Shown here piece by piece: positions 36,349 to 44,965 of a stretch of 64,000 bases of DNA (position 1 is the first letter of the stretch; each line of letters begins with the position of its first letter). Origin of the DNA: Novibacillus thermophilus (lineage in GTDB: Bacteria > Bacillota > Bacilli > Thermoactinomycetales > Novibacillaceae); contig NZ_CP019699.1 in the NCBI RefSeq assembly GCF_002005165.1, forward strand, positions 1,860,001-1,924,000, read 5' to 3'. Under the pieces are notes generated by a model. It ran no database searches, was not told the DNA's origin, and saw nothing but the letters and a program-made list of their open reading frames with translations. The translations under genes and the position numbers were made by a program.

Positions 36349-36639
36349 ATGGGTGTCTCCCTTCTCCTCGTCGGTTTGTCTACTATAGCGGCCGTTGTGT
36401 TGACTGCGATGTACCAAAAGCATTTTCGCAGTTGGGATGAAGTCGTTAAAACGGAAGGTTATGTCGTCGAAACAGATCGAAAATGGGTGTCAACCACGTG
36501 TTGTACCAACCTGTCATAGAGTTTGAGACCGAGGATGGAACTTTGCATCGGTATACGTCGAGTATTGGGACGGTTCCTCCCAGGGGTTCGCGCGGGGACA
36601 TATGTGACCTTACGGCTGCAGGAGGACTTTTTACTGTAA
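36349..36639 (+). pseudogene. DUF3592-family membrane protein, frameshifted
   Basis: AGGAGG precedes ATG 36349, which encodes GVSLLLVGLSTIAAVVLTAMY (one membrane helix), then SWDEVVKTEGYVVETD. Near 36480 the reading moves to another frame: VLYQPVIEFETEDGTLHRYTS. Near 36580 it moves again: VRAGTYVTLRLQEDFLL and a stop. Joined together this is a DUF3592 protein of about 97 residues, whose members carry one helix and a beta domain. Two indels make it a pseudogene. Confidence 0.7.
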
Positions 36640-36680
36640 TGGTTCAGAAAAACCGAGACTTTCGTTGTGTTTTAAATACT

Positions 36681-36750
36681 TTAACGATAAATTTAAAAAT
36701 TGTTAATGATATTTTATAAAATTTACGTTATTTTAATAGTAAAATATATT
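36681..36750 (+). promoter_or_regulatory. PhoP-type direct repeats and promoter of the alkaline phosphatase gene
   Basis: TTAACG (36681), TTTAAA (36692), TTAATG (36703) and TTATAA (36714) are repeated exactly every 11 bases, the layout of PhoP-binding repeats (TTAACA-like, 11-bp period) in Bacillus. A -10 like TATATT lies at 36745-36750. The boxes therefore sit about 30-75 bases before the likely transcript start, as at PhoP-activated promoters. The gene is expected to be induced by phosphate starvation. Confidence 0.75.
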
Positions 36751-36787
36751 AAACTATCATTTTGTAAGAGAAAGGAGTTAAGGTGTT

Positions 36788-38155
36788 GTGAGAAAACCGT
36801 GGAGCAAATGGCTAGCGTTGGTCGTTGTTTTGGCGTTTGTTTTTGGCAGTTTCATAAGTTCTGTTACAGACAGCTCTGTCATGGCCGAGCCACAAACGGC
36901 ACGGTACAAAGGGATCAAAAACATTATCGTGTTGATCGGTGACGGCATGGGCCCGAGTTACATGACGGCTTATCGGTATTTTAAAGATGATCCGTCCACG
37001 CGTGTAATGGAAAGTACAGCGTTTGATCGACACCTCGTCGGAGCAGCGAAGACGTATTCGTGGGACGAGGAGGAGAATATAACGGACTCCGCGGCAGCCG
37101 CGACATCTATGGCAGCGGGCATTAAAACGTACAACGGCGCGATTTCCGTCGACATGGACAAACGGCCTGTCCAAACGGTTTTGGAGCGGGCCAAGGAATT
37201 GGGGAAATCGACCGGGTTAGTGTCGACCTCACAGATTACACATGCGACTCCAGCCGCTTTTGGAGCTCACGATGAAAGCCGGAATAACTACGATGCGATT
37301 GCAGACGATTTTTACGATGAACGAATCAGAGGGAAACACAAGATCGATGTCATGCTTGGGGGAGGAACGGACTATTTCATCAGGGACGACCGCAATCTGG
37401 TGAAACTCTTTAAGCGTGACGGTTACAGTTATGTGACGAATCGAAAGGAAATGTTCAGAACCCGGAATGATCAAGTGTTGGGACTGTTTGCCGAGGTCGG
37501 CTTGCCGAAAGCGATCGATCGGCCCGATGACGTGCCCTCTTTGGAAGAAATGACGAATTTTGCCATTGAGAGACTGAGTAAAAACCGAAAAGGGTTTTTC
37601 CTCATGGTTGAAGGGAGCCAAATCGACTGGGCAGGACACGATAACGACATCGTCGCCGCCATGAGCGAAATGCAAGATTTCGAAGAGGCGTTTCAAGCAG
37701 CGATTGATTTTGCCAAGAAAGATGGACGCACCCTCGTCGTGGCGACAGCCGATCATTCGACCGGCGGCTTGTCCATCGGACGGGACGGTGAATATAAGTG
37801 GGATACAGCCCCGATAAAACAAGCAAAAAGGACACCTGAGTTTATGGCGGCGCAAATTGCGGACGGAGCTGATGTAGAACGGACACTCGACGAGTACATC
37901 GCGTTTGGGCTGACGGATGATGAGATTCAGTCGGTAAAAGAGGCTGAGGAGACAGGAGATGAAAGCGAGATTCACCGGGCGATCGCGAACATTTTTGACG
38001 AGCGTTCCTTGACGGGATGGACGACTGGCGGACACACCGGTGAAGATGTGAACGTCTACGCTTACGGTCCGGGTAAAGAGATGTTCGCCGGCCTGATAGA
38101 CAACACAGATATTGCGAACAACATTTTTAAAATCATGGGGAAACGCCACAGATAA
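36788..38155 (+). CDS. phoA: Secreted alkaline phosphatase
   Basis: This 455-residue enzyme hydrolyses phosphomonoesters outside the cell. It has a signal peptide (about residues 1-34, cleavage near VMAEP), the metal ligand aspartate in VLIGDGMG, the nucleophile serine in NITDSAAAATSMAAG, then FLMVEGSQIDWAGHDND, ATADHSTGG and the last histidine in TGGHTGEDV. It uses two zinc ions and one magnesium ion by family. GTG 36788 follows AAAGGAG. The PhoP repeats upstream fit phosphate control. Confidence 0.95.
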   Translation: MRKPWSKWLALVVVLAFVFGSFISSVTDSSVMAEPQTARYKGIKNIIVLIGDGMGPSYMTAYRYFKDDPSTRVMESTAFDRHLVGAAKTYSWDEEENITDSAAAATSMAAGIKTYNGAISVDMDKRPVQTVLERAKELGKSTGLVSTSQITHATPAAFGAHDESRNNYDAIADDFYDERIRGKHKIDVMLGGGTDYFIRDDRNLVKLFKRDGYSYVTNRKEMFRTRNDQVLGLFAEVGLPKAIDRPDDVPSLEEMTNFAIERLSKNRKGFFLMVEGSQIDWAGHDNDIVAAMSEMQDFEEAFQAAIDFAKKDGRTLVVATADHSTGGLSIGRDGEYKWDTAPIKQAKRTPEFMAAQIADGADVERTLDEYIAFGLTDDEIQSVKEAEETGDESEIHRAIANIFDERSLTGWTTGGHTGEDVNVYAYGPGKEMFAGLIDNTDIANNIFKIMGKRHR

Positions 38156-38181
38156 ATCGGGTGAATAACCGTTTGTCGGAC

Positions 38182-38346
38182 GGGGCTGTCTGATAAGTCC
38201 TGAAAAAAGGCAAGTGGAAAGAAATTTTTGTTTCTTTCTCCACTTGCCTTTTTACTTTTCCTGTTTTTCTCCCAAAGTAGCTGGTGTATGCCTGCTACTT
38301 TCAGTATGTTATGGGCTAAAGCCACTAATCCCAATTCCATGTGGAC
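38182..38346 (-). pseudogene. IS1182-family transposase, C-terminal fragment with IS end
   Basis: On the minus strand the frame encodes VHMELGLVALAHNILKVAG and ends FFPLAFFQDLSDSP, the end of an IS1182-type transposase. The last codons run into GGGGCTGTCTGATAAGTC (38182-38199 on the plus strand), which looks like the terminal repeat of that family. Only about 55 codons remain. Confidence 0.7.
38204..38253 (+). terminator. Long hairpin serving as terminator of phoA
   Basis: AAAAAGGCAAGTGGA (38204-38218) pairs perfectly with TCCACTTGCCTTTTT (38239-38253), with inner pairing AAGAAA/TTTCTTT. It lies inside the IS1182 fragment, so phoA may have gained its terminator from an insertion sequence. 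Confidence 0.7.
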
Positions 38347-38456
38347 TTTATTTCAATCCTCTCCCATTTTTGAATATGTACTCTAACTCCATTTTCAAAT
38401 AATTTTTCTATTACCTCAATGGCGTCCTTTGCTGATCGCGCGAATCTATCGGGCTC
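38343..38456 (-). pseudogene. Serine recombinase (resolvase/invertase) fragment
   Basis: The minus strand encodes EPDRFARSAKDAIEVIEKLF then ENGVRVHIQ in 38 codons. The RFARSxKDAIEVIExLFxxGV pattern is the catalytic-domain helix of small serine recombinases. A stop precedes it and it runs directly into the IS1182 fragment, so two mobile-element remnants are joined here. Confidence 0.65.
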
Positions 38457-38674
38457 TCAACTGCCTCACTTTTTCCTGGTAAGGGTTTACAGAGTTTTCC
38501 ATGTCTTTTTTATCCTAAAAAAAACAATTACATTCCCGCTTTTTTTTTGCTTTTTACTGGAGGCATACAGGCGCTTGCCCCAACATAAATTGGATTAGGG
38601 TGCGCTATCAATGCGGGCACGTTACCGGATTTGAGCTCCCTTACGTATTGGGTGTTTTAGGTGTCGGGAGGGAT

Positions 38675-39250
38675 GTGATCGTTCTGGAATGTGTCAACCG
38701 ATTCGTGATTCCTGCGATTCGCCGTATGGAAGATATGGAGTATGCGCTTTCAACTTCAGAAAGAGTGGTGGTGTTGTTAGACACCTCCTTGACAGACGTG
38801 CGCAGCGTCGTGAGGTTGGCGCATGACCGTAGCAAAAAAATACTGGTACACGTTGATTTAATCCAAGGGTTAAGGCCAGACGAATACGGTATCCGCTATC
38901 TCGCCAAATACGTGAAACCGGACGGGATTATTTCGACGCGAAAAAGTGTGATTGTGTCTGCGAAAAAGCATAAACTTATCGCGATTCAGCGGTTGTTCAT
39001 GCTCGACAGTCTCGCCATGGAAACCGGCATCCAAAATGCAAAGTCGACAAAACCGGATTACATTGAGCTTTTGCCGGGAGTCATTCCGAAAGCTGTAAGG
39101 GAGGTGAAGGAAGCAACCCGCCTTCCGGTCATCACCGGTGGGCTGATTAAATGCCAGGAGGAAGTAGAACAGGCGTTTTTGGCGGGAGCGGCAGGTGTCA
39201 CGACGTCAAAAAAAGATTTGTGGTCACGACATAGGGGGAGAAAATCTTGA
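38675..39250 (+). CDS. glpP: Glycerol uptake operon antiterminator GlpP
   Basis: GlpP binds glycerol 3-phosphate and then the leader mRNA of glp genes to prevent termination. The protein shows VIPAIRRMEDMEYAL, VVVLLDTSLTDVRSVVRLAH, ILVHVDLIQGLRPDEYG, GIISTRKSVIVSAKK and PDYIELLPGVIP, all typical. The start is uncertain: GTG 38675 has GGGAGGG only two to four bases before it but gives 191 residues, the size of B. subtilis GlpP; the frame is open to 38600. The stop overlaps the glpF start. Confidence 0.9.
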   Translation: MIVLECVNRFVIPAIRRMEDMEYALSTSERVVVLLDTSLTDVRSVVRLAHDRSKKILVHVDLIQGLRPDEYGIRYLAKYVKPDGIISTRKSVIVSAKKHKLIAIQRLFMLDSLAMETGIQNAKSTKPDYIELLPGVIPKAVREVKEATRLPVITGGLIKCQEEVEQAFLAGAAGVTTSKKDLWSRHRGRKS

Positions 39251-39957
39251 TGGCATTTTGGGGAGAAGTAATAGGAACGATGCTTCTCGTTATTTTGGGG
39301 GACGGTGTCGTAGGTGGTGTTCTGCTTAACAAGTCGAAAGCACAAAACGGCGGTTGGATCGTCATTAGCGCCGGGTGGGGACTGGCTGTGGCGATGGCCG
39401 TTTACGCTGTGGGAAACTTGAGCGGTGCCCACATCAATCCAGCTGTCACGATTGGATTTGCTGCGGCAGGGCAGTTTCCATGGGCAGATGTACCGGCGTA
39501 CATTTTGGCGCAGATGATCGGAGCGATCATCGGGGCTGTCATCGTTTGGTTACACTATTACCCTCATTGGGCGCAAACGGACGATCCTGCTTTGAAACGC
39601 GCAGTCTTTTGTACCGATCCGGCGATTCGCAGTCCGTTCAGCAACCTGTTGAGTGAAGTCATCGGGACATTTGTCCTCGTCTTCGGCCTGTTAGCAATTG
39701 GAACGAATGAGTTTACCCAAGGATTGAATCCTTTAATTGTCGGATTGCTCATTGTGAGTATCGGTCTTTCTCTGGGAGGTACGACGGGTTACGCGATAAA
39801 CCCTGCCCGCGATCTGGGGCCTCGGATCGCCCACTTTGTCCTGCCAATTGCCGGGAAAGGAGATTCTAACTGGGGATACGCCTGGATTCCAGTGGCGGGT
39901 CCGGTCATTGGCGGGATTTTAGGTGCGCTGTTTGCTGCAGCCGTTTTTGCCCTGTAG
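39250..39957 (+). CDS. glpF: Glycerol uptake facilitator (aquaglyceroporin)
   Basis: This 235-residue, six-helix channel passes glycerol across the membrane. Both NPA boxes are present: SGAHINPAVT near residue 60 and YAINPARDLGPR near 180, with the aspartate after the second box that marks glycerol channels. GGGGGAG precedes ATG 39250; a TTG at 39247 is also possible. It is coupled to glpP, but no glpK or glpD follows, so glycerol kinase must be encoded elsewhere. Confidence 0.95.
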   Translation: MAFWGEVIGTMLLVILGDGVVGGVLLNKSKAQNGGWIVISAGWGLAVAMAVYAVGNLSGAHINPAVTIGFAAAGQFPWADVPAYILAQMIGAIIGAVIVWLHYYPHWAQTDDPALKRAVFCTDPAIRSPFSNLLSEVIGTFVLVFGLLAIGTNEFTQGLNPLIVGLLIVSIGLSLGGTTGYAINPARDLGPRIAHFVLPIAGKGDSNWGYAWIPVAGPVIGGILGALFAAAVFAL

Positions 39958-39986
39958 AAGGGATCACATGTATCGAGGCGCAATAG

Positions 39987-40022
39987 AAAACCTCTCCTCG
40001 CCACATGGCAAGGAGAGGTTTT
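39987..40022. terminator. Bidirectional terminator between glpF and manganese catalase genes
   Basis: AAAACCTCTCCT (39987-39998) pairs with AGGAGAGGTTTT (40011-40022) around a 12-base loop, with T runs on both strands. Confidence 0.9.
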
Positions 40023-40027
40023 GAGTG

Positions 40028-40918
40028 TCAAAGATTTGCCATTAACCGTTTTAGAATGCGTTTGTAATCATCCCGGTCAATACCAGGTGCAAACTGTTCA
40101 GGCAACATTTCAAAGTCAGGGACGGGAGCTCCTTCTGGCATACCGTCAATGACTCTTAAAGGTTCGCCTGTCTCTGGGTTTTTTCCCTTCCAAATTTTGT
40201 TAATATCTTGATATTCCGGTTCATTCCACGTATACAAGACATTGTACAACCCTTGTTCCATAAATTTTCTGGCGTGATCAAATTTGTTATTGTCCGGTCT
40301 TGGAACTGGAAGCATTTTACCTATGTCTACTCCAGTAGCCACTTCAATCGCTTTCGCGTACGCAATGATATGGGTTCCTCCACGAACTAGAAGATACCCG
40401 ATCATTTCCCGTGCAGTGGGATGGGTTGTCATTTCGTAGACGCGCATTTTGTGCAGGCGGGCGCCGATTTCCAACAAATAGTTGTGCAGTAAATCTTGAA
40501 CGAGGGCACCGCTGTTGTTGACGTAATCTCCATTCCAAGGTTTTCCCATAGAATCTCCTGGGTAAGCTGTCTGAGCCGTAGTCGTGAAATAAATAGGATA
40601 CCGTATATCTAATGCTTCTTGCAGTGGGGCAGCGTCTGGGTCGGCTGGTTGGGTGACCCCGTACGACAACAGATTGATCGTATTCGCCACCAATTCCACG
40701 TGCCCAAATTCCTCTGCGGTTATGCTCGCGATCAGATCATAAAAAGGTTTGAATTTCTTTTTAGCGCGAAAATTGAAGGACTGGAACATATAGTTGTTCA
40801 GCGTGGACATTTCTCCATATTTGCCACCCAGCAAATCTTGTACCGCAGAAGCTGCATTTAAATCCCCGTGTTCTGGTCTTGGAAGTTCAATGGCAATCCT
40901 GTTCACTCGTTTCATCAT
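40028..40918 (-). CDS. Manganese catalase
   Basis: The 296-residue protein matches the dimanganese catalases (YdbD/YjqC type) that split hydrogen peroxide. Visible parts are LLGGKYGEMSTLNNYMFQSFNFR with the first glutamate ligand, ITAEEFGHVELV with the E-x2-H ligand pair, DLLHNYLLEIGARLHKMRVYEM with a second pair, and RGGTHIIAYAKA. It is divergent from the glp genes and convergent in layout with glpF. Such catalases are often found in spores. Confidence 0.95.
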   Translation of the reverse strand: MMKRVNRIAIELPRPEHGDLNAASAVQDLLGGKYGEMSTLNNYMFQSFNFRAKKKFKPFYDLIASITAEEFGHVELVANTINLLSYGVTQPADPDAAPLQEALDIRYPIYFTTTAQTAYPGDSMGKPWNGDYVNNSGALVQDLLHNYLLEIGARLHKMRVYEMTTHPTAREMIGYLLVRGGTHIIAYAKAIEVATGVDIGKMLPVPRPDNNKFDHARKFMEQGLYNVLYTWNEPEYQDINKIWKGKNPETGEPLRVIDGMPEGAPVPDFEMLPEQFAPGIDRDDYKRILKRLMANL

Positions 40919-40952
40919 CAGGTACCTACCCCCCGGTATCTTGGGTTTTCAT

Positions 40953-41210
40953 CTAATATGCATATGTGGGGGGAAGTTGTCTCATTCTTTTATAGGACCG
41001 AGGATAAGGAACAAACCAGATGATCTGTTGAGTTCTAATGAAAAACCAGTTTCCTCCCATTTCAACGACCAGATGATCAGGTGTGACGCTCCTTAAAATT
41101 CCTCTTACAGAACCGCGTGTCGTCTGGACTGTGATCGGTTGGTGAACACAAGGCATTAAAGACTGATACAAGTATGAATCGCCGGTGTGCCAATGGTTCA
41201 TCGTTGTCAC
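40953..41210 (-). CDS. yuzF: YuzF-like DUF2642 protein
   Basis: From GTG 41210 (AGAGGAG eight bases before) an 85-residue protein reads MNHWHTGDSYLYQSLMPCVHQ, then ITVQTTRGSVRGILRSVTPDHLVVEMGG in pieces, and ends in YPRSYKRMRQLPP. The SH3-like core GSVRGxLxxVxPDHLVV is the DUF2642 domain seen in YuzF and spore coat CotP-linked proteins. The frame is open further upstream to 41357 but without a ribosome site. It lies before the manganese catalase gene in the same direction. Function unknown. Confidence 0.75.
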   Translation of the reverse strand: MTTMNHWHTGDSYLYQSLMPCVHQPITVQTTRGSVRGILRSVTPDHLVVEMGGNWFFIRTQQIIWFVPYPRSYKRMRQLPPTYAY

Positions 41211-41359
41211 TGTTGTCACTCCTCTGCGTGTTTTGTCTAACTCATTATATGCAGCCCCATCGAAATTGGGGATTTGTCTACAGGTTCGCGCCTCGCGTTT
41301 GTTTAAAGCAGTACTTTTGTGGTACATCCTCGTACTACTGACCATTGTGCCTCCCAAAA

Positions 41360-41400
41360 AAAGTGATACCCGCGGTGACCAGCCGACGAAGTATCACTTT
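41360..41400 (-). terminator. Terminator on the minus strand after the amidohydrolase pseudogene
   Basis: AAAGTGATAC (41360-41369) pairs with GTATCACTTT (41391-41400). Read on the minus strand it is followed by TTTT. Confidence 0.7.
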
Positions 41401-41446
41401 AAAGCATTCTTATTTTACAGGTATATCATTCTTCTTTGGAGACGTT

Positions 41447-41931
41447 CTAATTCAAGGCCGTTCCGTTGGGATCTGTTTTCCTCTCCTTGACCATTTCTTT
41501 CACATCGGCTAACAGTTGCTTTGCGTCAAATACTGTCTTTGATGGTGTACTTCACTCCGCCAATCGACGCGTCCGGTCTCGTGGTTTAGTTTTTCCGTAC
41601 CTGTACCGTAAAAGGTCTTAAAGTTTTGTAGGGGATTTTCTTCGACAAGTACGAGAACCGCTAACATGCCTGGGCGAATGATCCCTTACCTCAACGGCAC
41701 ACCGTTTTCTTTTGGTAACAGTTCAGCTCCGTACATCGTTGCTGACTGGCTCACCTCCAAAGGGTGGAACCCGGCTTCCTGTAACAATTCCAGCTCACGA
41801 ATATAGCCGAATCCGTACACTTTGTAAATAAAACCTGAGTCTGAAGAACCGGTCGTCACGCGTCCACCCCGATTATGAGCCACTAAAAATGAAGCAAAAG
41901 GCACGTTAGTAGATTTCGTGGTATCCGATGA
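41447..41931 (-). pseudogene. Amidohydrolase-family enzyme, decayed C-terminal half
   Basis: On the minus strand from about 41931 the frame reads FASFLVAHNRGGRVTTGSSDSG then GYIRELELLQEAGFHPLEVSQSAT, the end of a metal-dependent amidohydrolase (a final metal-site aspartate lies in GSSDSG). A TAA interrupts after GVPLR, then the frame goes on with GIIRPGMLAVLVLVEENPLQNFK. Two further shifts are needed to read GGVKYTIKD and FDAKQLLADVKEMVKE, ending at 41447. The N-terminal half is absent. Confidence 0.8.
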
Positions 41932-42053
41932 ACCCCAGTGACGGAAATTGCAAAAATAATGAATGCATCGCACCAGGCCGTTTCTAAAACGAAACTTAAA
42001 GCTTTGCACAAATTGCGGAAATACTTCCAAGACACCTGTCAGGAGGAAGCCAT

Positions 42054-42179
42054 ATGAATGAGTTGTCACAAATTATCTACTTGCTGGGAAATTTCGGTTT
42101 TCCTGTTGCCATCAGTGTCTATTTACTTTTCCGGTTTGAGAACGTTTTGAGGAGTTGGAATCGGCTATTGATGATCTGA
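42054..42179 (+). CDS. YvrJ-family small membrane protein, probably frameshifted at the C-terminus
   Basis: AGGAGG lies seven bases before ATG 42054. The 41-residue frame encodes NELSQIIYLLGNFGFPVAISVYLLFRFEN, which matches YvrJ proteins (xLIGNFGFPIxLSxYLLxRxE), then ends in unrelated residues. Another frame from about 42148 continues FEELESAIDDLSESAKTKLQ, the expected polar tail. One indel near 42145 therefore changed the C-terminus; the membrane helix is intact. Confidence 0.7.
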   Translation: MNELSQIIYLLGNFGFPVAISVYLLFRFENVLRSWNRLLMI

Positions 42180-42281
42180 GTGAAAGTGCTAAAACAAAAC
42201 TACAACCTAGACCAAATCCCAGGATTTTGGGAGTTTGTTCATCGGGACAACATGTCGAATGAGACGGCCAATTGAAAAAGG

Positions 42282-42326
42282 AAAAGCGCTGGCTCTCTCC
42301 GGACGTGGGGAAAGCCAGCGCTTTTT
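42282..42326. terminator. Bidirectional terminator between yvrJ and putP
   Basis: AAAAGCGCTGGCT (42282-42294) pairs with AGCCAGCGCTTTT (42313-42325), followed by T on the plus strand; the reverse gives TTTTCC after the stem for putP. Confidence 0.9.
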
Positions 42327-42344
42327 CATATCAGCATTGACATT

Positions 42345-43856
42345 TTAAGCGGTCTCTCTCGGCAGCGGTCTTGTAGCTTTGTCGTACTCGTCTTGAATGG
42401 CGCGTGATGGTGCCTTATCTATTAAGCTGACGATTGTAATGGCCAACAAGCCCAAGACGAATCCGGGCACTAGCTCGTATAACCCCGTCCCGCTCAGGGC
42501 GGGGACATGCTTCCACAAAAGGACTGTCACCCCTCCCACTACAATGCCGGAAAGCGCCCCGTTTCTCGTCATGCGTTTCCAGAACAGCGACAACAAAACG
42601 ACAGGACCGAACGCAGCGCCGAAGCCAGCCCAAGCGTACGATACGAGATCGAGCACCGATCCGCCGCTCATCGCTAAAATGACCGCGACGATCGCGACAG
42701 CCAGTACTGTTATGCGACTGACCCAGACGAGTTCGGCCTCGCTGGCGTTTTTACGGAAAAACGGACGGTAGAAGTCTTCAGCAATTGCACTGGAGCAGAC
42801 GAGCAGTTGTGAATCGATCGTGCTCATAATCGCGGAAAAAATGGCAGCGAGCACAATGCCCGTGATCCAAGGATTGAACAACATCTGCGCAAGCGATATC
42901 AATACCGTCTCAGGATTATCCAGGGGAACGTCAAAGTAAGGAATGCCCAACAGACCGACGAAACCGGCACCTACAAGGGACAAAACGACCCAGATAACCC
43001 CTATAAAGCGTGCTTTCGGAATTTCGCTGGCTGAACGAATCCCCATAAACCGCACAAGGATATGCGGTTGGCCAAAGTAACCCAGTCCCCAGGCGACGAG
43101 TGAAACAGTGCCGATGACGCTGAACGAGACCGTTTGGCTGATCCACGATCCGCTCTCATCCAGATTGACGATTTTCGTCATATTTAACAAATCCGGATTC
43201 ACTTGACTGACGGCAGTCATGGCTTCGCTCACGCCGCCTAACATGTTGATCAGGGCCACAGGGACAAAGATAAGTGATAAAAACATGAGCGATCCCTGGA
43301 CAAAATCGGTCAAACTGACAGCGAGAAAGCCGCCGAGAAAGGTGTAACTGACAACGACGACGGCTCCGATGAATAGGGCAACGTTGTAATCGATATGGAA
43401 TGTTTCCTGAAACAACACCGCACTGGCGACCATACCCGAAGCGGTATAAAAGAGGAAAAACACGAGAATCGTAAGGGCTGAGACGATGCGCAATGCTTTC
43501 GATTGGTCTTTAAACCGGTTATCCAGGTAATCGGGGATTGTAATCGATTGGTTCACTTCCGTGTAACGGCGCAGCCTTTTGGCAATGAACTGCCAATTTA
43601 AATACGTCCCGACCGCCAAACCGATGGCCATCCACATCCCGTTCACGCCAGTCGCATAGATTAATCCCGGCAACCCTAGCAGCAGCCAACCGCTCATGTC
43701 GGACGCCTGTGCACTCAGAGCGGTGACCCAACTGTTTAAACTGCGCCCACCTAAAAAGTAATCGGTCGTGGTGTTCGTCCTTCGATACATCCAAACGCCG
43801 ATCGCAACCATTCCGAGCAGGTAAACAATAAACACGGTTATCGTTTCAACTCGCAC
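42345..43856 (-). CDS. putP: Sodium/proline symporter PutP
   Basis: The 503-residue carrier has the PutP pattern: DYFLGGRSLNSWVTALSAQASDMSGWLLLGLPG in pieces, IPDYLDNRF, YTFLGGFLAVSLTDFVQG, GYFGQPHILVRFM and the sodium-site helix AAIFSAIMSTIDSQLLVCSSAIAEDFY. It imports proline with sodium. The GTG start at 43856 is six bases after a 29-codon membrane gene on the same strand, which carries its ribosome site. Confidence 0.95.
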   Translation of the reverse strand: MRVETITVFIVYLLGMVAIGVWMYRRTNTTTDYFLGGRSLNSWVTALSAQASDMSGWLLLGLPGLIYATGVNGMWMAIGLAVGTYLNWQFIAKRLRRYTEVNQSITIPDYLDNRFKDQSKALRIVSALTILVFFLFYTASGMVASAVLFQETFHIDYNVALFIGAVVVVSYTFLGGFLAVSLTDFVQGSLMFLSLIFVPVALINMLGGVSEAMTAVSQVNPDLLNMTKIVNLDESGSWISQTVSFSVIGTVSLVAWGLGYFGQPHILVRFMGIRSASEIPKARFIGVIWVVLSLVGAGFVGLLGIPYFDVPLDNPETVLISLAQMLFNPWITGIVLAAIFSAIMSTIDSQLLVCSSAIAEDFYRPFFRKNASEAELVWVSRITVLAVAIVAVILAMSGGSVLDLVSYAWAGFGAAFGPVVLLSLFWKRMTRNGALSGIVVGGVTVLLWKHVPALSGTGLYELVPGFVLGLLAITIVSLIDKAPSRAIQDEYDKATRPLPRETA

Positions 43857-43862
43857 ACCACC

Positions 43863-43952
43863 TCACTCCTTTTCCGTGAAAAGTGTAATGAACGACAAAA
43901 TGACGATGACGGCCAACGGTCCGAACAACCAAAACACGGTTGAAAGCGGCAT
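43863..43952 (-). CDS. 29-residue symporter-associated membrane peptide
   Basis: ATG 43952 follows GAGGGGG and encodes MPLSTVFWLFGPLAVIVIL plus SFITLFTEKE, one membrane helix with a short acidic-basic tail. The stop is six bases before the putP start, so the two are translated together. Short single-helix proteins are known next to SSS symporters (annotated as symporter small accessory proteins); I infer the same here. Confidence 0.7.
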   Translation of the reverse strand: MPLSTVFWLFGPLAVIVILSFITLFTEKE

Positions 43953-44407
43953 AATCTTTCCCCCTCTGTTAAACGTTAAGACCACACATCTTTCCAATTA
44001 TTTTATGAGATGAAAATTGGCAAAATACAAGTGTTATAACGTGTCGGCTTAAGTTTTGGCGGCTAAGGTGGGGATGAACATGAGAAAGTATCTGGAAGGG
44101 CACTGGGACTTACTGCGTGGGGAGCCGCCTCGTCATCAAGTGTGATTCGACAGTTGAACAAGGTGATCAATCGTCTGTCTTCCTCATCGCATAAAAGATG
44201 TGTCAAAATGCATTTTGCCCTCCACTAGGGATCAAACAAGCGAAGCGCGTTAGGGATCCGGCGACAAAATGAAGGTTTTCTGATCCTTTTGCCTGTAAGG
44301 TCGTCGAGTAAAACGTGACACATACAAAATGGAGGGACAGAGATGACATACTTCACAATAATGCAGGGAGTGTGAAACGGTATGTCATCTTTAATACGTT
44401 TGCTTCT
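43953..44407. other. Gap between the putP operon and carbonic anhydrase gene
   Basis: A 23-codon frame from ATG 44074 (NMRKYLEGHWDLLRGEPPRHQV) looks protein-like but is short, has a poorly spaced AAGGTGG, and was not recognised. The stretch must also contain the promoter of the putP operon near 43970-44040. Nothing else is seen. Confidence 0.3.
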
Positions 44408-44965
44408 TCAATAGCCTTCTACGATAGTGTCCAGCCGACCTGTTTCCGGATCAATTATGAGGCCGTGCACTGGAATGTCTGGCAGCATGAGCGGATGGTT
44501 CCTGATCAAGTCGACACTCTGTTTGACACTTTCCTCAAGGCTGTCAAACCCGCTTAACCAGTCTTTTAAATGAAACCCACATCGTTCAATGGTGTCGATT
44601 GTGTCACGGGGAACCCCTCTCTCGATCATCGTCTGGATCGTTTTCTCTGGATGAATGCCAGCCATCCCGCAACCGTCATGGGCAATGACGCAAATTTCTT
44701 CTGCTTGCAACTCGTAAATGGCGACTAAAATGCTGCGCATCGCACTCCCAAACGGGTGTGTCACCGTTGCCCCTGCGGATTTGATGATCTTGGCATCGCC
44801 GTTTTTAAGGTTCATCGCCTTTAGCAGTAAATCGCTGAGCCGCGTGTCCATGCACGAGACGATCACTAATTTTTTGTCTGGAAACTTGGAGGTTTTATAC
44901 GCTTCAAACTCTTTTTTTCGCACGAATTCCTTATTAAAGGCTAATATTTCGTGTAGTCGTTTCAT
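44408..44965 (-). CDS. Beta-class carbonic anhydrase
   Basis: The 185-residue enzyme interconverts carbon dioxide and bicarbonate. Zinc ligands are the cysteine in VSCMDTRL (with the D-R pair of the active site) and the histidine and cysteine in IAHDGCGM. It matches the YtiB-like short beta class. GGAGG precedes ATG 44965. It is divergent from htpG. Confidence 0.93.
   Translation of the reverse strand: MKRLHEILAFNKEFVRKKEFEAYKTSKFPDKKLVIVSCMDTRLSDLLLKAMNLKNGDAKIIKSAGATVTHPFGSAMRSILVAIYELQAEEICVIAHDGCGMAGIHPEKTIQTMIERGVPRDTIDTIERCGFHLKDWLSGFDSLEESVKQSVDLIRNHPLMLPDIPVHGLIIDPETGRLDTIVEGY

Noticed and set aside
36358-36482. Intact small membrane protein ending at the first stop
   Set aside because: The following frames complete a recognisable DUF3592 protein, so a pseudogene explains the sequence better.
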